The notes: a model not told the origin generated them from the sequence alone. 64,000 nucleotides of DNA from CG2-30-46-19 sp034414555 (GCA_034414555.1 DAOUMA010000003.1:62001-126000), one strand, 5' to 3'. Shown: positions 50,261 through 59,483, numbered from the stretch's first letter. Numbers and translations are program-made.

Positions 50261-50951
50261 AGTCCCCAGGCTAGGAGCCATCATAGCCGCTGCAGGTGAC
50301 AGCCAGAGAATGGGTAACCTGAGTAAAATCTTCGCCCTTCTTAAAGATAAACCTCTGTTAGCTTGGTCAATAGATACCTGCCAAAAATGCGACCTGATTG
50401 ACCAAATAGTTATTGCGCTGAGAAGCGAAGACCTAGAGTTAGGGCAAAAATTAGCCCGAGAAAGAGCATGGACTAAGGTTAGTGATATATACCCTGGTGG
50501 TTCATTGCGGCAAGATTCTGTAAAGCGAGGCCTGCATAAGCTAGTAAAATGCACCTGGGTTATGATCCATGATGGAGCACGTCCTTTCCTGACTGTGAAT
50601 TTAATCCAGAAGGGGATAGAAGCAGCGAGGGAAACCGGAGCAGCTATAGCTGCAGTGCCGGTTAAAGAAACGATTAAATTTGCCACTGACACCGAAATAA
50701 TTGAAAAAACTCTCCAGCGTAGCAAACTATGGATAGCACAAACCCCACAGATGTTCAAATTTGAGATAATAACAAAAGCCTATGAAGCACTGAACGTGGA
50801 AGTGACTGATGATGCTTCTGCCGTTGAGCTTCTGGGCTATAAGGTAAAGCTTTACCCAGGCACCTACCAGAACATAAAGATAACCACCCCTGCCGATCTA
50901 TCTTTAGCGGAGGTCATCGCTAGTGATGTTGAGAGTAGGCATCGGCTATGA
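50250..50951 (+). CDS. ispD: 2-C-methyl-D-erythritol 4-phosphate cytidylyltransferase
   Basis: 233 residues from GTG, 7 bases after AAGGAG. GAIIAAAGDSQRMG is the CTP-binding loop. GGSLRQDSVKRGL, IHDGARPFLT, AAIAAVPVKETIKF and WIAQTPQMFKFE are typical of IspD. Third step of the MEP isoprenoid pathway; ispF follows with a 29-base overlap. Confidence 0.94.
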   Translation: MVNKVPRLGAIIAAAGDSQRMGNLSKIFALLKDKPLLAWSIDTCQKCDLIDQIVIALRSEDLELGQKLARERAWTKVSDIYPGGSLRQDSVKRGLHKLVKCTWVMIHDGARPFLTVNLIQKGIEAARETGAAIAAVPVKETIKFATDTEIIEKTLQRSKLWIAQTPQMFKFEIITKAYEALNVEVTDDASAVELLGYKVKLYPGTYQNIKITTPADLSLAEVIASDVESRHRL

Positions 50952-51405
50952 TTGCCACCCCCTAGTTCCAGAGCGCAAGCTAATCCTGGGAGGAGTTCAT
51001 ATCCCTTTTGATAAAGGCTTATTGGGATATAGTGACGCCGATGTAGCAACCCATGCCATAATTGATGCTTTATGCGGTGCTGCCGATTTAGGCGATATTG
51101 GCACCCAATTTCCCCCAGAAAATCCAGAGTACGAAAATATCTCCAGCTTAATTTTACTAGCTAAAATCGGTGAACAAATAAGTAAAAGGGAATTCAAGAT
51201 AGTCAACATTGATGTTACCATCATTGCTCAACATCCCAGATTATCCCCTTTCACCTCCGAAATGAGGAAACAAATTAGCCATTCACTGAACATCGAAACG
51301 TCACAGATAACAGTCAAAACCACCACCACCAACGGTTTAGGCTTTATCGGCAGAGGGGAGGGAATAGCTGCTCAATCTATTGCTTTAATCAAGAAGGTAA
51401 GCTAG
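50923..51405 (+). CDS. ispF: 2-C-methyl-D-erythritol 2,4-cyclodiphosphate synthase
   Basis: 160 residues from GTG 50923 (ATG 50926 is an alternative; GGAGGT is 8 bases before the GTG). The metal ligands are in VGIGYDCHPLV (DxH) and ATHAIIDALCGAA. GYSDADV has Tyr for the more common His. TTTTNGLGFIGRGEGIAAQS ends the fold. Next MEP step after IspE, which is not present here. Confidence 0.95.
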   Translation: MMLRVGIGYDCHPLVPERKLILGGVHIPFDKGLLGYSDADVATHAIIDALCGAADLGDIGTQFPPENPEYENISSLILLAKIGEQISKREFKIVNIDVTIIAQHPRLSPFTSEMRKQISHSLNIETSQITVKTTTTNGLGFIGRGEGIAAQSIALIKKVS

Positions 51406-51674
51406 CTTACCACCATATCGTAGCTCGCTTTATCACCTTGCCAATAAATCATAAATTTAACCGTCTTTCCTTGAATCAAATATCTCTCGCTTTCGCTGCG
51501 AAGTTTTCTAAAATCCATTGTTTCCAGAAAGGCTTTAAGAAGCTCAACTTGCCCGGCAAGCTCTTTATCCCCTGCTTCACCCTCCATATACTTATTTGCC
51601 AAATTCCAATATGCTTCTTTGGCTACAGTCTCTATGCAATGCGAAAGTGACGGAACAAGTTCCATACTACACAT
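51402..51674 (-). CDS. small hypothetical helical protein
   Basis: 90 residues, not recognised. Helix-rich first two-thirds (VELLKAFLETMDFRKLRSESERYL), followed by a short beta segment, VKFMIYWQGDKASYDMVV. It has no signal or membrane segment. The start region reads MCSMELVPSLSHC; the third codon onward may be the real start (ATG at 51665). Tail-to-tail with ispF (4-base overlap). Confidence 0.55.
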   Translation of the reverse strand: MCSMELVPSLSHCIETVAKEAYWNLANKYMEGEAGDKELAGQVELLKAFLETMDFRKLRSESERYLIQGKTVKFMIYWQGDKASYDMVVS

Positions 51675-51778
51675 ATTTTAAGTTATAACAATGACGCCTC
51701 ATTGTTTTCAAGTGGCAAGATTATTTTTGCGAGAATATTGCAATTCACCTATCGGGAGGGTAACATCCCTTTAAAGCA

Positions 51779-52255
51779 ATGGAACAAATCTGGGCACCCT
51801 GGAGGATAGAATACATACAAAAGGCTAAGGAGAAAGGCTGTATTCTGTGCCAAAAACCTAAGGAGAATAATGATGAAGCAAATTTCATCCTCCAACGCGG
51901 GCGAACCAACTTCATAATGCTAAATGCCTTCCCATATAACCCGGGGCATGTAATGGTCGCACCCTACCGACATATAGCAAACCTTCAAAATTTAACCGAT
52001 GACGAAGCCAAAGAGCACTTTACCATGGTCAAGAAGAGCATTGAGCTTTTAACGGAGATAATGAAGCCCTCGGGGTTCAATATTGGGTTAAACCTGGGTA
52101 AGGTTGCCGGTGCCGGCATCGAAGGGCATCTCCACACTCATATAGTGCCTCGGTGGGAAGGCGATGTTAATTTCATGCCGGTATTATGTGACACAAGGGT
52201 TATCTCAGAGGCACTGGCTGATACTTATCGAAGGCTAAAGGCTGGGTTAATTTAA
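51779..52255 (+). CDS. HIT-family nucleotide hydrolase/phosphorylase
   Basis: 158 residues. The histidine triad is in GHLHTHIVPRWEGDVNF, preceded by MLNAFPYNPGHVMVAPYRH. CILCQKP near residue 20 may be half of a zinc site. It resembles the Ap4A phosphorylase/APH1-like branch, which acts on dinucleoside polyphosphates or AMP conjugates. Its stop touches the convergent pheA stop. The 104 bases upstream hold GGGAGGG too far away to be a clear ribosome site. Confidence 0.9.
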   Translation: MEQIWAPWRIEYIQKAKEKGCILCQKPKENNDEANFILQRGRTNFIMLNAFPYNPGHVMVAPYRHIANLQNLTDDEAKEHFTMVKKSIELLTEIMKPSGFNIGLNLGKVAGAGIEGHLHTHIVPRWEGDVNFMPVLCDTRVISEALADTYRRLKAGLI

Positions 52256-53074
52256 TCACTGTTCCCATTGAGGATAAGAACCCAGTATCTTAATGAAAGT
52301 AGCTTCCTGTTTTAGCCTCTCTATCGCCTCCCGGTAAACTTTGCTGCCCAGGTGACCCTCAAAATCAACATAGAATATGTATTCCCACGGTTTATTTTTG
52401 CTTGGCCTTGATTCTAATTTCGTCAGGTTTATATTTTGGGTAGCAAAGATTCCCAGCACAGAATAGAGTGCACCAGGTACGTTCTTCGTGCCGAAGACCA
52501 GAGAAGTCTTGTTCTTCCGCGTTAGCTTGGATTCCTGCTTGGAAATAGCGAAAAATTTAGTGTAGTTATCCCTGTTATTTTCTATTTTAGGGGCTAAAAT
52601 TTGCAAACCATAAATATCGGCAGCCCTTTTGCTAGCCACAGCTGCACATCCCCTTAACCCGCCTTCACTTATCATCTTGGCACTGCCTGCAGTGTCGTAG
52701 CCAGGTACTATGTTGACCTTCAATTTTCTTAAAAATTGTTCGCACTGAGCCAGGGCTTGAGGATGTGAATAAATCGTTTTTATGCTACCTAGACTTTCAC
52801 CTGGTAAAGCCATTAAACAATGGCTTATCCTGAGAATAATTTCAGCAAATATATTAAGGGGGTATTCTAACAGCAAGTCATAAGTTTCGTTAATGCTACC
52901 TGCTTGTGAATTTTCCACTGGCACCACCCCAAAATTAGCCTTATCTTCCAACACAGTCTGGAAAACATCTCTAAGCTGAGCGCAAGGCAAAAAGGCAGCG
53001 CCATCACCAAAAAACTTCACCACCGCGTCTTCACTAAAAGCACCTCTTTCCCCCTGAAATGCAACTTTGGACAT
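52256..53074 (-). CDS. pheA: prephenate dehydratase
   Basis: 272 residues; converts prephenate to phenylpyruvate. The catalytic domain has VAFQGERGAFSEDA, FGVVPVENSQAGSINETYD and NYTKFFAIS (TxF). The C-terminal ACT domain has GALYSVLGIFATQNINLTKLESRPS with the ESRP Phe-binding motif (given in part), so feedback by Phe is expected. It has no chorismate mutase domain. Last gene of the permease-USP-TrkA operon, 5 bases after the TrkA gene. Confidence 0.94.
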   Translation of the reverse strand: MSKVAFQGERGAFSEDAVVKFFGDGAAFLPCAQLRDVFQTVLEDKANFGVVPVENSQAGSINETYDLLLEYPLNIFAEIILRISHCLMALPGESLGSIKTIYSHPQALAQCEQFLRKLKVNIVPGYDTAGSAKMISEGGLRGCAAVASKRAADIYGLQILAPKIENNRDNYTKFFAISKQESKLTRKNKTSLVFGTKNVPGALYSVLGIFATQNINLTKLESRPSKNKPWEYIFYVDFEGHLGSKVYREAIERLKQEATFIKILGSYPQWEQ

Positions 53075-53079
53075 CGCGA

Positions 53080-53742
53080 TTAACGCTCCCTAAATATAGC
53101 TTGAAACCAGCCTATACTTTCAGTAGGAACCAAGCAGATGAGCTGGTTACCCTCTTTTAAAACAACGTCCGAAGTTGGTATCTCAGACTCTTCCCCCTCA
53201 GGGATTACCAGTGATATAACAGAGCCTAATGGCAATGATAGCTCCCCAATCGGCTTCCCCACTGCTGGTGAATTACTTCCTACTCTCACAAGCACAACTT
53301 CCAATCCCCGGCCTCTAATGCTAAATAAGCGGGTCACAGGGAAGAGCATGGTCTCCGCTTTAATATGCTCCGAGATAAGCTCCACAGCATCTACTGTGCG
53401 TTCTACTCCTAATTTGGCAAATATCTTCTCATTCCGGGGAATGTTAATTCTAGCGATAACCCGGGGAACTTTAAACTTTTGCTTAGCTACCTGACACACT
53501 GCCAGGTTATCCTCGTCTTCCCCAGTAACAGCGATAATCATGTCTGCTCTGGTTATCCCCGCTTTGTTCAAAATAGTTATCTCAGAAGCATCACCGTGCA
53601 AGCATATGTCCCCAAGCTCCTCCCCAATATGCTCACACATCTTGGCATCCTTTTCAATCACCACTACTTCATGCCCTTCCTCAAGCAATTGCTTACACAG
53701 ATAATACCCCACCTCTCCACCACCAATGACTATAACGTACAT
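53080..53742 (-). CDS. TrkA-type K+ channel/transporter regulator (RCK-N plus RCK-C)
   Basis: 220 residues. The Rossmann RCK-N domain begins MYVIVIGGGEVGYYLCKQL; acidic VVIEKDA follows strand 2, favouring NAD(H). The RCK-C domain from ~135 has RGLEVVLVRVGSNSPAVGKPIGEL. Half the length of a full TrkA; it could pair with the separate 132-residue protein downstream of the USP. No TrkH/TrkG pore gene is present. Confidence 0.88.
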   Translation of the reverse strand: MYVIVIGGGEVGYYLCKQLLEEGHEVVVIEKDAKMCEHIGEELGDICLHGDASEITILNKAGITRADMIIAVTGEDEDNLAVCQVAKQKFKVPRVIARINIPRNEKIFAKLGVERTVDAVELISEHIKAETMLFPVTRLFSIRGRGLEVVLVRVGSNSPAVGKPIGELSLPLGSVISLVIPEGEESEIPTSDVVLKEGNQLICLVPTESIGWFQAIFRER

Positions 53743-53753
53743 GTTCGCCTCGG

Positions 53754-54152
53754 TTATTCCCCCAGCCTTTCTTTCAGCAGGCGAACAAATACCTTCGTGG
53801 GGCTAATAGCCTCAAGACCTAAGCCACTATAAAAATCCTCTCGCAATGGGTCATAGATTCGACATAATACCCTGGGAACATTGAATATCTGTTTAGCAAT
53901 TTGAGCTGCCATAGCATTGCGTTCATCATCACGAGTCAGTGCTACAAAAGCATCAGCTTGTTCCATACCTGCCTTCCTAAGTATTTCCTCATCAGTGGCA
54001 TCTCCCAAAAAAGCCATACCGCTAAAATCAGACGGTAATTCGTCAAAACTGTCGCTCTCTACATCGATAACGGTTACTTTATGCCCCTCAGCATCAAGTA
54101 AATGAGCTAATTCAGCTCCTATTCGTCCACAGCCCATAATAATTATATTCAC
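53754..54152 (-). CDS. TrkA-N (RCK-N) only protein
   Basis: 132 residues, only a Rossmann domain: MNIIIMGCGRIGAELAHLL, VTVIDVESDSF and FLGDATDEEILRKAGME. It lacks RCK-C. Probably a nucleotide-sensing subunit that works with the two-domain protein 11 bases downstream. Confidence 0.85.
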   Translation of the reverse strand: MNIIIMGCGRIGAELAHLLDAEGHKVTVIDVESDSFDELPSDFSGMAFLGDATDEEILRKAGMEQADAFVALTRDDERNAMAAQIAKQIFNVPRVLCRIYDPLREDFYSGLGLEAISPTKVFVRLLKERLGE

Positions 54153-54161
54153 CGTTTAACT

Positions 54162-54593
54162 TCAAGAAATGGAGTCTCGATACACTAAGACTCGGCAAGG
54201 AGCTTCCTTCAACACATAATAGACAGCCTTGCCCAGATCAGGTACACCATGTGCTTTCTCATAAGTAGTCGTCATTATTATCAAATCTACCTCTCTTTCC
54301 ACAGCCTCATTAACAATGGCCGGCCCAGCATCTCGAGCTTGGAGCAAATCAGTCTCTATTTCGTAATCCGCATCAGCAGCAGCAGCCTCAGCCTGGGTAA
54401 GTATTTTCTCCGCTTTCTCGGTCTCTGAATCGACCTGGGTATCCAAAGGGAGGCTTCGCTCTACCTCAACAACATAAACAGCATAGACTTTTGCTTTAGA
54501 CCTCCTGGCTAAACTGCAAGCTAGCTTTATGACCTCCTCATCGGCACCACCGCCATTTGTAGGCACTAAAATGCTTTTTATCTCCATCATCAA
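54162..54593 (-). CDS. universal stress protein (UspA) family, ATP motif absent
   Basis: 143 residues. SILVPTNGGGADEEVIKLACSLARRSKAKVYAVYVVE starts the fold (given in part), ending EAPCRVLVYR. The G-2x-G-9x-G(S/T) ATP-binding motif before this end is missing; the stretch reads TTTYEKAHGVPDLGKAVYYVL, so ATP binding is doubtful. Located between the APC permease and the TrkA proteins, it may be a regulatory subunit of the transporter. Confidence 0.88.
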   Translation of the reverse strand: MMMEIKSILVPTNGGGADEEVIKLACSLARRSKAKVYAVYVVEVERSLPLDTQVDSETEKAEKILTQAEAAAADADYEIETDLLQARDAGPAIVNEAVEREVDLIIMTTTYEKAHGVPDLGKAVYYVLKEAPCRVLVYRDSIS

Positions 54594-54620
54594 CTGGAGA
54601 TATTAACCTGCTATCCCTTT

Positions 54621-56153
54621 TTAGTCAACAGGAAGCTTAGCTTCTGGAGCTTCTCGAATCAAAGGTAATTTCTTTCGATGGCGAAATACAACATAACCAA
54701 TAGCGCCAAGAGCCATCCAGCCGAAACCAACCCAGCGGACATAAGGATACATTACAACAATCACTAGCCATATACAACTGGTAGCCGCCAACCCCAGGAT
54801 AGCCGTTATGGGTAACTCACGCCCCCCAAACTTGATATTGGCTTTGAGCTTAAAAGGGCGCGGAAACTCAGGATACTTTAGACGTAACTTGAGGATAGAG
54901 GCGTGAGCCAGACTGAAAGCGAGGAGGGAGCCAAAAGCATAAAGACCACCCAACTTGACAAAGGCATCTGGAACAAAGAATCCCGGGATAAGAAGTAGAA
55001 TAGCTATGATACCGAATAAGATTATGGAGTGATAAGGCGTCTTGAATTTGGGATGAACGCTAAATAAAGCTGGGGGCAGAAGTTGAAATCTCCCTAGACC
55101 ATAGGTCAGCCGTGAAATGCCCATAAGCCCAGCATTGGTAGCCACAGTCAGGATAGTTGCCGCTAACACAGCTACCAGCACCGGGAGAATCTTGAGAATT
55201 CCGCCCAAAATGGCACTGAGAACGATAATCGTTGCTGGATTTGAGGAGAACCTTGCTGCTGCTTCCCCAGGAACTATAGCTAAAGAAAGCCCATGAACAA
55301 TGCCAGCAATAGGGTCCCTCATCCACCCCGAAGCTATCTCCCCTGGACTCATAGTCGAGAAAGCGGCCACAGAAATACCACTAAATAGAATTAGCACCAC
55401 AACTGTCATTAGAACATGTGCCCTGGGGACACTCACTTTGGGATGTCTTGCCTCTTCAGATAGCTGGGATACGCTCTCAATACCTGTGTAAGCGATGGCA
55501 GCCACAGCAATACCAAAAATTACTTTGTCCATTGATGGCCAGTAGGCTGTAATGTTATGAAACAGGATTTGGGGATTGAAAAGAAACAACATAGCCAAGA
55601 CTATAATAAGTACCTGAGTGGTTATATCCATTATAATGAAAGCGATGTTTAGAACTGACGACCTCTTAATGCCAATGACATTGAGACACATCAAGAAGAA
55701 AACAATTCCGATAGCTGCATTGGTACCAGCTACTGGTTCTGTAAGTGGTTGCCAAAAATATCCTAAATAAGCTGGCACAGTATAAGCAGAAATAGCTATA
55801 GTAATGATATAGCTAAATGCCAGCGCCCAACCTGCTATGGAGCCCAGAAAATCATTGAAGGCATGGCGAGCAAAGCTAGCTGAGCCACCAGCTTCAGGCA
55901 GCATAGCTGTGCCTTCAGCATAAGAGAGGGCGGTGAAACTGTAGAAAATGCCAGCAATAAATAGAACTATAGGAGCGGCACCTGCGGCAATAAAGGCCAC
56001 CAGGCCCAAAGCGTAGTAAATAGACGAACCTACATCACCATAGCCAGCGCTGAATAAGCCAAAGACCCCCAATACTCGCCTTAACGGATGAGCTTTAGCT
56101 CGGGGGAGGCGTATAAACTTGTCTCCCAGCTTAGGTCGCCAATTAGTTTTCAA
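54621..56153 (-). CDS. APC-superfamily permease
   Basis: 510 residues, TTG start, about 12 membrane helices. SAGYGDVGSSIYYALGLVA in TM1 and SYAEGTAMLPEAGGSASFA in TM2-3 are typical of bacterial amino acid/polyamine/cation APC carriers; GIESVSQLSEEARHPKVSVPRA is the TM6-7 signature. The substrate is not set by sequence. The downstream USP and two RCK proteins recall K+ uptake (KimA has an APC core with a USP-like tail), but amino acid uptake remains equally possible. Confidence 0.85.
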   Translation of the reverse strand: MKTNWRPKLGDKFIRLPRAKAHPLRRVLGVFGLFSAGYGDVGSSIYYALGLVAFIAAGAAPIVLFIAGIFYSFTALSYAEGTAMLPEAGGSASFARHAFNDFLGSIAGWALAFSYIITIAISAYTVPAYLGYFWQPLTEPVAGTNAAIGIVFFLMCLNVIGIKRSSVLNIAFIIMDITTQVLIIVLAMLFLFNPQILFHNITAYWPSMDKVIFGIAVAAIAYTGIESVSQLSEEARHPKVSVPRAHVLMTVVVLILFSGISVAAFSTMSPGEIASGWMRDPIAGIVHGLSLAIVPGEAAARFSSNPATIIVLSAILGGILKILPVLVAVLAATILTVATNAGLMGISRLTYGLGRFQLLPPALFSVHPKFKTPYHSIILFGIIAILLLIPGFFVPDAFVKLGGLYAFGSLLAFSLAHASILKLRLKYPEFPRPFKLKANIKFGGRELPITAILGLAATSCIWLVIVVMYPYVRWVGFGWMALGAIGYVVFRHRKKLPLIREAPEAKLPVD

Positions 56154-56200
56154 AATAAAGTCCCACCATATATCAGTGGCTTTTTAAGTGCGTGGCGATT

Positions 56201-56989
56201 TTAATTTACCCCACAATCACTGTCAACACCAATCCCTGTCTTTAGCTCCTCTAACCAAGCCATTGATTTAACCTCCCGCTGCAAAAGATATGTTATATAC
56301 TCTTGCATTAGCAGCCTCAATTCTGAAGACAACTTTGCAGACATTTTTACCCTGCTGGCAGTAGCATAGTCACAATCCTGCCACAGCCGAAGAACTTTTA
56401 AGGCATCAATTGAAATAGGATGAGAGGTAAATTCCCCGTGATTACATCCAGAACACAGTGCCCCTCCCTGACCAGGACTGAAAAAATTAACCCCTGGTTT
56501 AAGAGGCAAATTACAGACGACACATCTACGCAACTGAGGACGATAGCCAAGATGCTGAAGAAGATGAAGCTCAAAATACCGCAGTACAGTTTCGTCGCCA
56601 TTGCTCAGAGATAGATTTTTCAAGGTATCAAGTAATAGCTCAAATAGTGGCTGGTTGGGACTACCTTCAGTAGTAACAGCATCAACGAGTTCTAAGATGT
56701 AAGAACTACAGGAGATACACCATAGGTCGCCTTTCAATTTCAAAAATCCATCCATAGTTTGGCTTTGAGTGATAATGTCCAGGTTACGTCCTCTAGCTAG
56801 CATTACCAGACAATAATTTGGTGGTTCTACGTTGCCGCCTAACTTACTTCCAGGACGACATGCCCCTTTAGCCACTGCCTTTAGTTTGCCAAACTCCAAA
56901 GTATAAAGAGTAACAACCTTATCAGCCTCACCAATCTTGGTCTGCTTAATGACAATAGCTTGAGCCTGATAGGTATGAGGAGATGTCAT
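56201..56989 (-). CDS. recO: DNA repair protein RecO
   Basis: 262 residues. The N-terminal OB fold has AIVIKQTKIGEADKVVTLYT and VAKGACRPGSKLGG. The zinc site CVVCNLPL...CSGC is at ~155-185. RecO loads RecA onto SSB-coated DNA with RecR, encoded 10 bases upstream. Confidence 0.94.
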   Translation of the reverse strand: MTSPHTYQAQAIVIKQTKIGEADKVVTLYTLEFGKLKAVAKGACRPGSKLGGNVEPPNYCLVMLARGRNLDIITQSQTMDGFLKLKGDLWCISCSSYILELVDAVTTEGSPNQPLFELLLDTLKNLSLSNGDETVLRYFELHLLQHLGYRPQLRRCVVCNLPLKPGVNFFSPGQGGALCSGCNHGEFTSHPISIDALKVLRLWQDCDYATASRVKMSAKLSSELRLLMQEYITYLLQREVKSMAWLEELKTGIGVDSDCGVN

Positions 56990-56998
56990 TGGTAGCTT

Positions 56999-57598
56999 TT
57001 AAAATTCCCGCCTGCTTTCCAGTGCTTGAGCAAGCGTCACGTCATCAGCATACTCCAACTCGCCACCAAATGGTAACCCCCGAGCCAGACGCGTGATATG
57101 AATACCCAGAGGCTCGAGAATCCGATACAAATATAACGCCGTTGTTTCGCCCTCAATATTAGGATTGGTCGCTAGAATCACCTCACTAACCGAACTATCC
57201 TGAAGCCGGGATAGTAATTCATTTATCCTCAACTGCTCCGGGACTATGCCCTGCGATGGGTTAATGGCTCCATGAAGCACATGGTACATACCCTGGTATT
57301 TCCCAGTTCGCTCTAAAGGCAGGACATCCGACGGTTTCTCCACAACACAAATTTTAGAATGATCGCGCTCTTTATCCTGGCAAATAACGCAAGGGTCGCA
57401 ATCAGTGATATTAAAACAAATTGAACAGAGCCTTATCTTTTCTTTAAGCTCCAGGATAGCCTCGGCTAAGGCTTTGGCTTCTTCATTTGAATTGCGCAGC
57501 AAATAATAAACTAATCTTTGAGCACTTTTAGGGCCAATGCCCGGTAATTTGCTAAATTCCTTGATTAAGTTAGCTATAGGCTCAGCAAAGAATGCCAT
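56999..57598 (-). CDS. recR: recombination protein RecR
   Basis: 199 residues. HhH segment LPGIGPKSAQRLVYYLL, C4 zinc finger CSICFNITDCDPCVIC, and a Toprim domain starting ICVVEKPSDVLPLERT with GIHITRLARGLPFGGELEYADD (in part) are all in the canonical order. Part of the dnaX-ybaB-recR-recO run; 3 bases after ybaB. Confidence 0.96.
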   Translation of the reverse strand: MAFFAEPIANLIKEFSKLPGIGPKSAQRLVYYLLRNSNEEAKALAEAILELKEKIRLCSICFNITDCDPCVICQDKERDHSKICVVEKPSDVLPLERTGKYQGMYHVLHGAINPSQGIVPEQLRINELLSRLQDSSVSEVILATNPNIEGETTALYLYRILEPLGIHITRLARGLPFGGELEYADDVTLAQALESRREF

Positions 57599-57601
57599 CG
57601 G

Positions 57602-57913
57602 TCAAAGAATTCCTGGTAAATCAAGCCCGCCGGTCAGACTGCTAAGATGCTCTCTAGCAAGTTCCTGCGACTTAGTAATAGCTTCATTAACCGCTGCCAT
57701 GACTAAGTCCTGGAGCATTTCAGTGTCTTCAGCATCCACTACCTCCGGTGATATTTCCACGGAGCGAATCTTCTGGTGCCCATCAATTACCACTTTGACC
57801 GCGCTACCTCCACTGGTAGCCTCTACAGTAATGTTCTCCAATTCCTGCTGGACTTTAGCCAACTTCGCTTGAAGCTGCTGCGCCTGACGCAATACCGATT
57901 TATCTATTTTCAT
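57602..57913 (-). CDS. ybaB: YbaB/EbfC nucleoid-associated protein
   Basis: 103 residues of the YbaB fold: LRQAQQLQAKLAKVQQELENI, EATSGGSAVKVVIDGHQKI, SVEISPEVVDAEDTEMLQDLV. Dimeric DNA-binding protein located, as in most bacteria, between dnaX and recR. Confidence 0.95.
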   Translation of the reverse strand: MKIDKSVLRQAQQLQAKLAKVQQELENITVEATSGGSAVKVVIDGHQKIRSVEISPEVVDAEDTEMLQDLVMAAVNEAITKSQELAREHLSSLTGGLDLPGIL

Positions 57914-57922
57914 CTTCCCAAT

Positions 57923-59464
57923 TTACTGATCCACAACTCTGGCACCCATTTCTATGGCCGCCTTGATTAACGGATCTTCCTTCTTTGATGAACTGGGCGC
58001 CTTTTTCTTCCGCTTAACCAGAATACACCTTATCTTACTGGGCTGGTGGAAAAATTCCTTAAGCTTCCTTTCTACCAGATGCTGATATTTGGGGGCTTCT
58101 ATCTTTTCCTTATGGAAAGCATAGTAAAAACCCAATACCAGGGTGTCATCCTCCACAGCCACTGGCTCACAAGCACTACGTAAAAAGGCATCTAGATTAC
58201 CATTAGACCCTTCGCCTTTCAAAGAATTGATAAACTCTTTCCACTGAGCCTGCACATAATTAAGACCTTCGCTCTCCTCAACTTTTTCCTCAAGGGGACC
58301 AGGCTCTTCCCTGAATTCCTCAGAACTTTGCGGTAAGGTAGCCTCTACAACTTCCAGAGGTTTAGCGATAATAGCCTGCTGCCCATCAGTAAAGGACAAA
58401 ACACAGTCCATCAACGCCATCTCTAACGGCAAAGCAGAATAACTATCGCCCCGAAAATCTATTCCCGCAAAGGATTTAATCACCTTTAATAGGTAATCCA
58501 GCTTAATATTGGCTACCGTTTCCTTCATTTCATCTAAATCTTCATGGGTAACGTCTATCGCTTCTTCACAATTGGATTTAGCTAACAATAAACCCCGAAA
58601 ATACTCCACAAGCTCCCGATTAAATAAGCGAAGGTCAATGCCATCGCTGTTGACACTGTTGATAACTTGAAGACCAGCGGAAATATCCCTGTTGATGACG
58701 TGCTTGGCCAATTGCTTGACCCTTAAATCACTGGTTAACCCCAGAGCTGCCTGAACCTGTTCAAAGTCAATCTTGCGACCATAGTAGCCTACCAATTGCT
58801 GCATTAAATTCTCAGCGTCACGTAGACTCCCCGTAGCGGCTCGGGCGACAGCTCTTAAAGATTCAGGCTCAATCTCTATATCCTCTTTTTGGCATATCAT
58901 CCCCAGCTTATCCACTATCGCTGATTGTCCCAGGCGGTAGAAATTAAACCGCTGGCATCTCGATATTACCGTGGGTATCACCTTGTGCGGCTCAGTGGTA
59001 GCCAGGACGAAAATGACATGAGGTGGTGGCTCCTCCAAAGTCTTTAGTAGGGCGTTAGAAGCTGCCTCAGTAAGCATGTGAACTTCATCTATGATGTATA
59101 CCTTGTAACGGGTGATGCTAGCAGCATAATTCACCCTCTCCCTGAGATTGCGAATCTCATCAATGCCACGGTTGCTGGCAGCATCTATCTCCACTATATC
59201 CAGAGAGCTTCCCTCGGTGATGGAGCGGCAAATATCACAGTTATTACATGGTTCACCGCCCTTTTGATCGGGGCAATTAATAGCCTTGGCTAAAATACGA
59301 CCGGTGCTTGTTTTACCAGTGCCTCGGGGACCACAAAAAAGATAAGCATGGGCTATTTCCCCGCTCTCCACAGCACGACGCAGAGTCCTGGTTATCGGCT
59401 CCTGCCCCACTACTTCAGCAAAACTCTGTGGCCGCCACTTACGATAGAAAACTTCAAACCCCAT
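57923..59464 (-). CDS. dnaX: DNA polymerase III subunit gamma/tau
   Basis: 513 residues. The clamp-loader AAA+ module has CGPRGTGKTSTGRILAKA (P-loop), zinc Cys in CNNCDIC, DEVHMLTEAASNALLKTLEE (Walker B, in part) and the SRC motif ISRCQRF. Domain III follows to ~360. A C-terminal part (acidic linker, then ~70 residues ending KRKKKAPSSSKKEDP) is short for tau. A -10-like TATAAT lies 13 bases upstream. Confidence 0.95.
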   Translation of the reverse strand: MGFEVFYRKWRPQSFAEVVGQEPITRTLRRAVESGEIAHAYLFCGPRGTGKTSTGRILAKAINCPDQKGGEPCNNCDICRSITEGSSLDIVEIDAASNRGIDEIRNLRERVNYAASITRYKVYIIDEVHMLTEAASNALLKTLEEPPPHVIFVLATTEPHKVIPTVISRCQRFNFYRLGQSAIVDKLGMICQKEDIEIEPESLRAVARAATGSLRDAENLMQQLVGYYGRKIDFEQVQAALGLTSDLRVKQLAKHVINRDISAGLQVINSVNSDGIDLRLFNRELVEYFRGLLLAKSNCEEAIDVTHEDLDEMKETVANIKLDYLLKVIKSFAGIDFRGDSYSALPLEMALMDCVLSFTDGQQAIIAKPLEVVEATLPQSSEEFREEPGPLEEKVEESEGLNYVQAQWKEFINSLKGEGSNGNLDAFLRSACEPVAVEDDTLVLGFYYAFHKEKIEAPKYQHLVERKLKEFFHQPSKIRCILVKRKKKAPSSSKKEDPLIKAAIEMGARVVDQ

Positions 59465-59477
59465 ATGGATATCTTCT

Positions 59478-59483
59478 ATTATA
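59478..59483 (-). promoter_or_regulatory. -10 box of dnaX, short leader
   Basis: TATAAT on the - strand, 13 bases before the dnaX ATG, giving an expected 5' UTR of about 6 bases and no room for a Shine-Dalgarno. No clear -35. Confidence 0.3.

Noticed and set aside
57990..58010. Programmed frameshift in dnaX at the A-rich stretch encoding KRKKKAP
   Set aside because: It lies close to the C-terminus, after the clamp-loader domains, and no pausing hairpin is evident; it would not create a gamma-like product.
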